Source of the DNA: Acidobacteriota bacterium
GTDB lineage: Bacteria; Acidobacteriota; Holophagae; Acanthopleuribacterales; Acanthopleuribacteraceae
Direction: 5' to 3'
Length of the DNA stretch: 64,000 nt
Assembly (NCBI GenBank): GCA_002747255.1
Contig: PDUC01000045.1
Location: 1-64,000, forward strand
In this document: piece after piece, positions 62,097-64,000 of the stretch
Position numbering within the stretch: position 1 is the first letter of the stretch
Layout of the letters: each line of letters begins with the position of its first letter
Made by a program: the position numbers and the translations under genes
The notes under the pieces: model-generated
Told to the model about the DNA's origin: nothing
Seen by the model: the letters and a program-made list of their open reading frames with translations, nothing else
Database searches by the model: none

Positions 62097-62885
62097 CTAC
62101 CAATTCTCCTGACTGGCTTTTCCTGTCAGGTAGGAGTGGACATTCCTTGCGCTTACACCAGAGACTTTTCTCCCGTTGGGATCGTAGAGAACGACGTAGG
62201 GAATTGAGCGAATACCGTGCTGTCTGGCAACCGGTGTATTCCAATTTTGGATATCTATTTTCTTCAGGGCAACATGTGCCGGATAGGATCTGACCAAACC
62301 CTCCAGTGCCGGGGCCATTCTTTTGCATGGCCCGCACCAGTTGGCGTAGAAATCAAAGATAACGTATCTTCCACTTTCCAGGTGATCGCTTAAATTGACC
62401 GTGTTGCCCTGAGCGATGACTTGAATGATACTTTTACCGGAGTTCTTTTTAGCAGTCGGTTTGCTCTTTGAACTCTTTGCCTTGCTGTTTTTGTTGTTTT
62501 TCTGACTGCTTTTCAGGTCTGAAAACAGTTCCTGATACTTGTAGGGGTCCATCTTTTTAAGATCTTTGGTAGTCAGCACAATGTTCTTCTTCTTGCGGGC
62601 AGAGTCTCTGTTCCATTGATTTCTGTCTTTTACTTTCTTAAAAAACGCCGCCTTGGTATCTTCCGGGCAGTGCACTTCAAAAAGAGCCGGAAAACTAGAG
62701 TAAACCCGTTCCCAATCGACAAGTGCTTTCGAGACAGCGATCACCTGACCCTCTGTGTTGATAAAAACAAGCATATTTTTATCAACTGCCACCTCTTCCA
62801 CGTGCAGGACTTCTTTTGTCTTTAAAAAAACTGAAAAACCCGAAGTTTCAGTTAACAACAAACACGCTAAGATTAGGAAGTTCAA
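62097..62885 (-). CDS. Exported thioredoxin-domain protein
   Basis: A 262-residue protein. A TTG at 62885 overlapping the upstream stop (TTGA), with AAAGGA before it, opens directly into a signal peptide (NFLILACLLLTETSGF); longer readings run into the previous gene. A middle domain of unknown type (about 20-125) is followed by a Lys/Ser-rich linker (SQKNNKNSKAKSSKSKP). Residues about 165-260 are a thioredoxin fold with the redox motif YANWCGPCKRMAPAL and the cis-Pro in RSIPYVVLYD. It probably works in the periplasm. Translationally coupled to the SUMF1-domain gene. Confidence 0.87.
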   Translation of the reverse strand: MNFLILACLLLTETSGFSVFLKTKEVLHVEEVAVDKNMLVFINTEGQVIAVSKALVDWERVYSSFPALFEVHCPEDTKAAFFKKVKDRNQWNRDSARKKKNIVLTTKDLKKMDPYKYQELFSDLKSSQKNNKNSKAKSSKSKPTAKKNSGKSIIQVIAQGNTVNLSDHLESGRYVIFDFYANWCGPCKRMAPALEGLVRSYPAHVALKKIDIQNWNTPVARQHGIRSIPYVVLYDPNGRKVSGVSARNVHSYLTGKASQENW

Positions 62886-64000
62886 TTTCTCGCATCCTTT
62901 GCTAAACGAAAACCAATGTAAGGCGCACATCTTCGGGGATCTTCCGGAAACCTCTGATAAACGGTTATTTCACGACCCAGGTGTTTATAACTCCCCCCGC
63001 GATGAATGTGAATATGACCCGCTTTGGAAACAGGATTCTTTTTATTTTGAGATTTTTTATAAAAATCTTCATCATAGGTATCCTGAACCCATTCAGAAAC
63101 ATTCCCCAGAATTTCATAAATTCCATATTCATTGACCGGAAAAGATCCAACAGCCGCCGGGGAGCGCTTGGCGTATTTGTTATAGACCGCTTTAGTCGCA
63201 CTGGATGAGTTGCCCCACCAGAATTTCTGATTGGTTGTTCCCCCGGCCGCAGCCACTTCCCATTCCGCTTCTGTAAGCAATCGCTTGCCCTTGGAACGCG
63301 CATAGGCCTTGGCAGCGTAATAGCTGATATTCGTTACCGGCAAGTATTGCGTTCCGGGCGCAGGAGCTCCGTTTTTCCAGTGCTTCAAGTAATTGGCATC
63401 ATGTAAATCACTGCTGATTTTGCCGGGAGCCCATTGCGGATTGGCATCTACAAAAGCTTTAAAATCACCATTGGTAACTTCAAATTTATCGACATAATAG
63501 GGCGAAAGAGTGACGTAATGAGCAGGCCGCGATTTGCGATCCGGATTGTATCCTATTTTAAACTTACCACCTGGAATGTAAACCATTCCGGCTGGAGGAG
63601 TCCAGGACTTGTATTTCAGCCACAACTTCTTGACATCTTTACTTCCAGTAATCTCGTAAAGCTGCTGGTATTTTTCAGAAGCTTCCTTAAATCTTCCCAA
63701 AACGCGTATTCGGTCGGCTTCAGCCCGCAGCAGGTCGATTTTTTCCTGAACAGCAATTTCGGCACTACTGGCCATAGGGTTACCCGGGTCAATTTCCTGC
63801 AGGGCAGTATAAGCATCCTTCTGTTTCCGGAGGTCTGTTCCGGCCAGAGCATCACTCAGTCGAGACTGGGCGCGCTCAACGCGAACCATGTTGGCGCTCT
63901 CCTTGACAGAGTTTATTTTCTGTTTAATTTTCTTGTCCTCGGGAGCTAGCGCAGAAGCTGCTTTGTAAACAGATTCCGCCTTCTCAAAGCGCTGCTTTTC
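62882..64000 (-). CDS. SUMF1/FGE-sulfatase domain protein with helical repeats (partial)
   Basis: The frame stays open to the right edge, so the N-terminus is missing. The visible 372 residues begin in TPR-like helices (QRFEKAESVYKAASALAPED, YTALQEIDPGNPMASSAEIA), then from about residue 150 a formylglycine-generating-enzyme-like domain: GMVYIPGGKFKIGY, YYVDKFEVTNGDF, RLLTEAEWEVAAAGG, EILGNVSEWVQD, HRGGSY and YIGFRLAKD. The paired active-site Cys residues of true FGE are not seen, so it is likely a binding or structural relative. Such domains are often fused to Ser/Thr kinases, which could lie beyond the edge. Overlaps the thioredoxin gene by four bases. Confidence 0.88.
   Translation of the reverse strand, partial: EKQRFEKAESVYKAASALAPEDKKIKQKINSVKESANMVRVERAQSRLSDALAGTDLRKQKDAYTALQEIDPGNPMASSAEIAVQEKIDLLRAEADRIRVLGRFKEASEKYQQLYEITGSKDVKKLWLKYKSWTPPAGMVYIPGGKFKIGYNPDRKSRPAHYVTLSPYYVDKFEVTNGDFKAFVDANPQWAPGKISSDLHDANYLKHWKNGAPAPGTQYLPVTNISYYAAKAYARSKGKRLLTEAEWEVAAAGGTTNQKFWWGNSSSATKAVYNKYAKRSPAAVGSFPVNEYGIYEILGNVSEWVQDTYDEDFYKKSQNKKNPVSKAGHIHIHRGGSYKHLGREITVYQRFPEDPRRCAPYIGFRLAKDARN

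Noticed and set aside
1-64000. tRNA or rRNA genes
   Set aside because: No cloverleaf with TTCGAATC-type arms or conserved rRNA segments was recognised in the intergenic regions; a covariance search would settle this.

Overview
The window looks like a chromosomal piece from a Gram-negative bacterium with a lipid A outer membrane (kdsB, waaA, lpxK, a TonB-dependent receptor, an HtrA protease, a predicted lipoprotein). The mix of Reg_prop sensor protein, FHA protein, UbiD, DUF2169 and VgrG/PAAR genes would fit Acidobacteriota (Holophagae or Acanthopleuribacter-like) or a deltaproteobacterial-type lineage. No rRNA or ribosomal protein gene is present, so the lineage is an inference. I see no tRNA, rRNA or CRISPR array.

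Positions 1-4700 are an accessory, rearranged region. Arrays of roughly 240-300 bp repeats are interrupted by an integron-type gene cassette with a 59 bp attC-like site, a second possible cassette gene, a decayed tyrosine recombinase gene and a PIN-toxin/antitoxin pair. Every intact repeat I read in reverse carries the start of a decayed open reading frame resembling the N-terminus of GxxExxY (PDDEXK_3) proteins. A diverged array of the same kind lies at 61.1-62.0 kb.

Positions 5.5-11.8 kb (minus strand) are a tightly overlapping cobalamin salvage operon, in transcription order cobT-cobS-cobC-btuF-btuD-btuC-cobO-cobU. It couples B12/corrinoid import to adenosylation and nucleotide loop assembly, with no corrin ring genes. 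Then come a photolyase, a DUF1820 protein, a TrmA/RlmD-type RNA methyltransferase, a Nudix hydrolase and a rhodanese-MauE membrane fusion (12-17 kb). The 2-oxoglutarate dehydrogenase operon sucA-sucB-lpd follows (17.9-23.3 kb), with a CinA-like protein convergent to it.

Positions 24-37 kb hold envelope and stress functions: HtrA protease, a response regulator with a SHOCT-like tail, a lipoprotein, a small outer membrane protein, waaA, lepB-kdsB, two Hsp20 genes behind a strong promoter, and valS with two small downstream genes. Positions 37-52 kb hold a TonB-dependent receptor, a large Reg_prop sensor that has lost its kinase, a possible operon FHA-ubiD-lpxK-greA, an acetyltransferase, queA and a large secreted repeat protein. 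Positions 52-60 kb hold a soluble globin-coupled chemoreceptor and an orphan type VI secretion tip cluster (unknown protein, vgrG, PAAR, coiled-coil protein, unknown protein, DUF2169). The right edge has an acetyltransferase, the second repeat array, a thioredoxin-domain protein and a truncated SUMF1/FGE-domain protein.

Two signals stand out beyond the genes. One is the repeat family built on GxxExxY-like gene starts. The other is a recurring intergenic element at about 17.7, 25.8, 33.0, 42.9 and 48.7 kb: a C-rich CUCCUCC-like stretch, complementary to Shine-Dalgarno sequences, beside or within a terminator-like hairpin. It could be the tail of a small RNA family.
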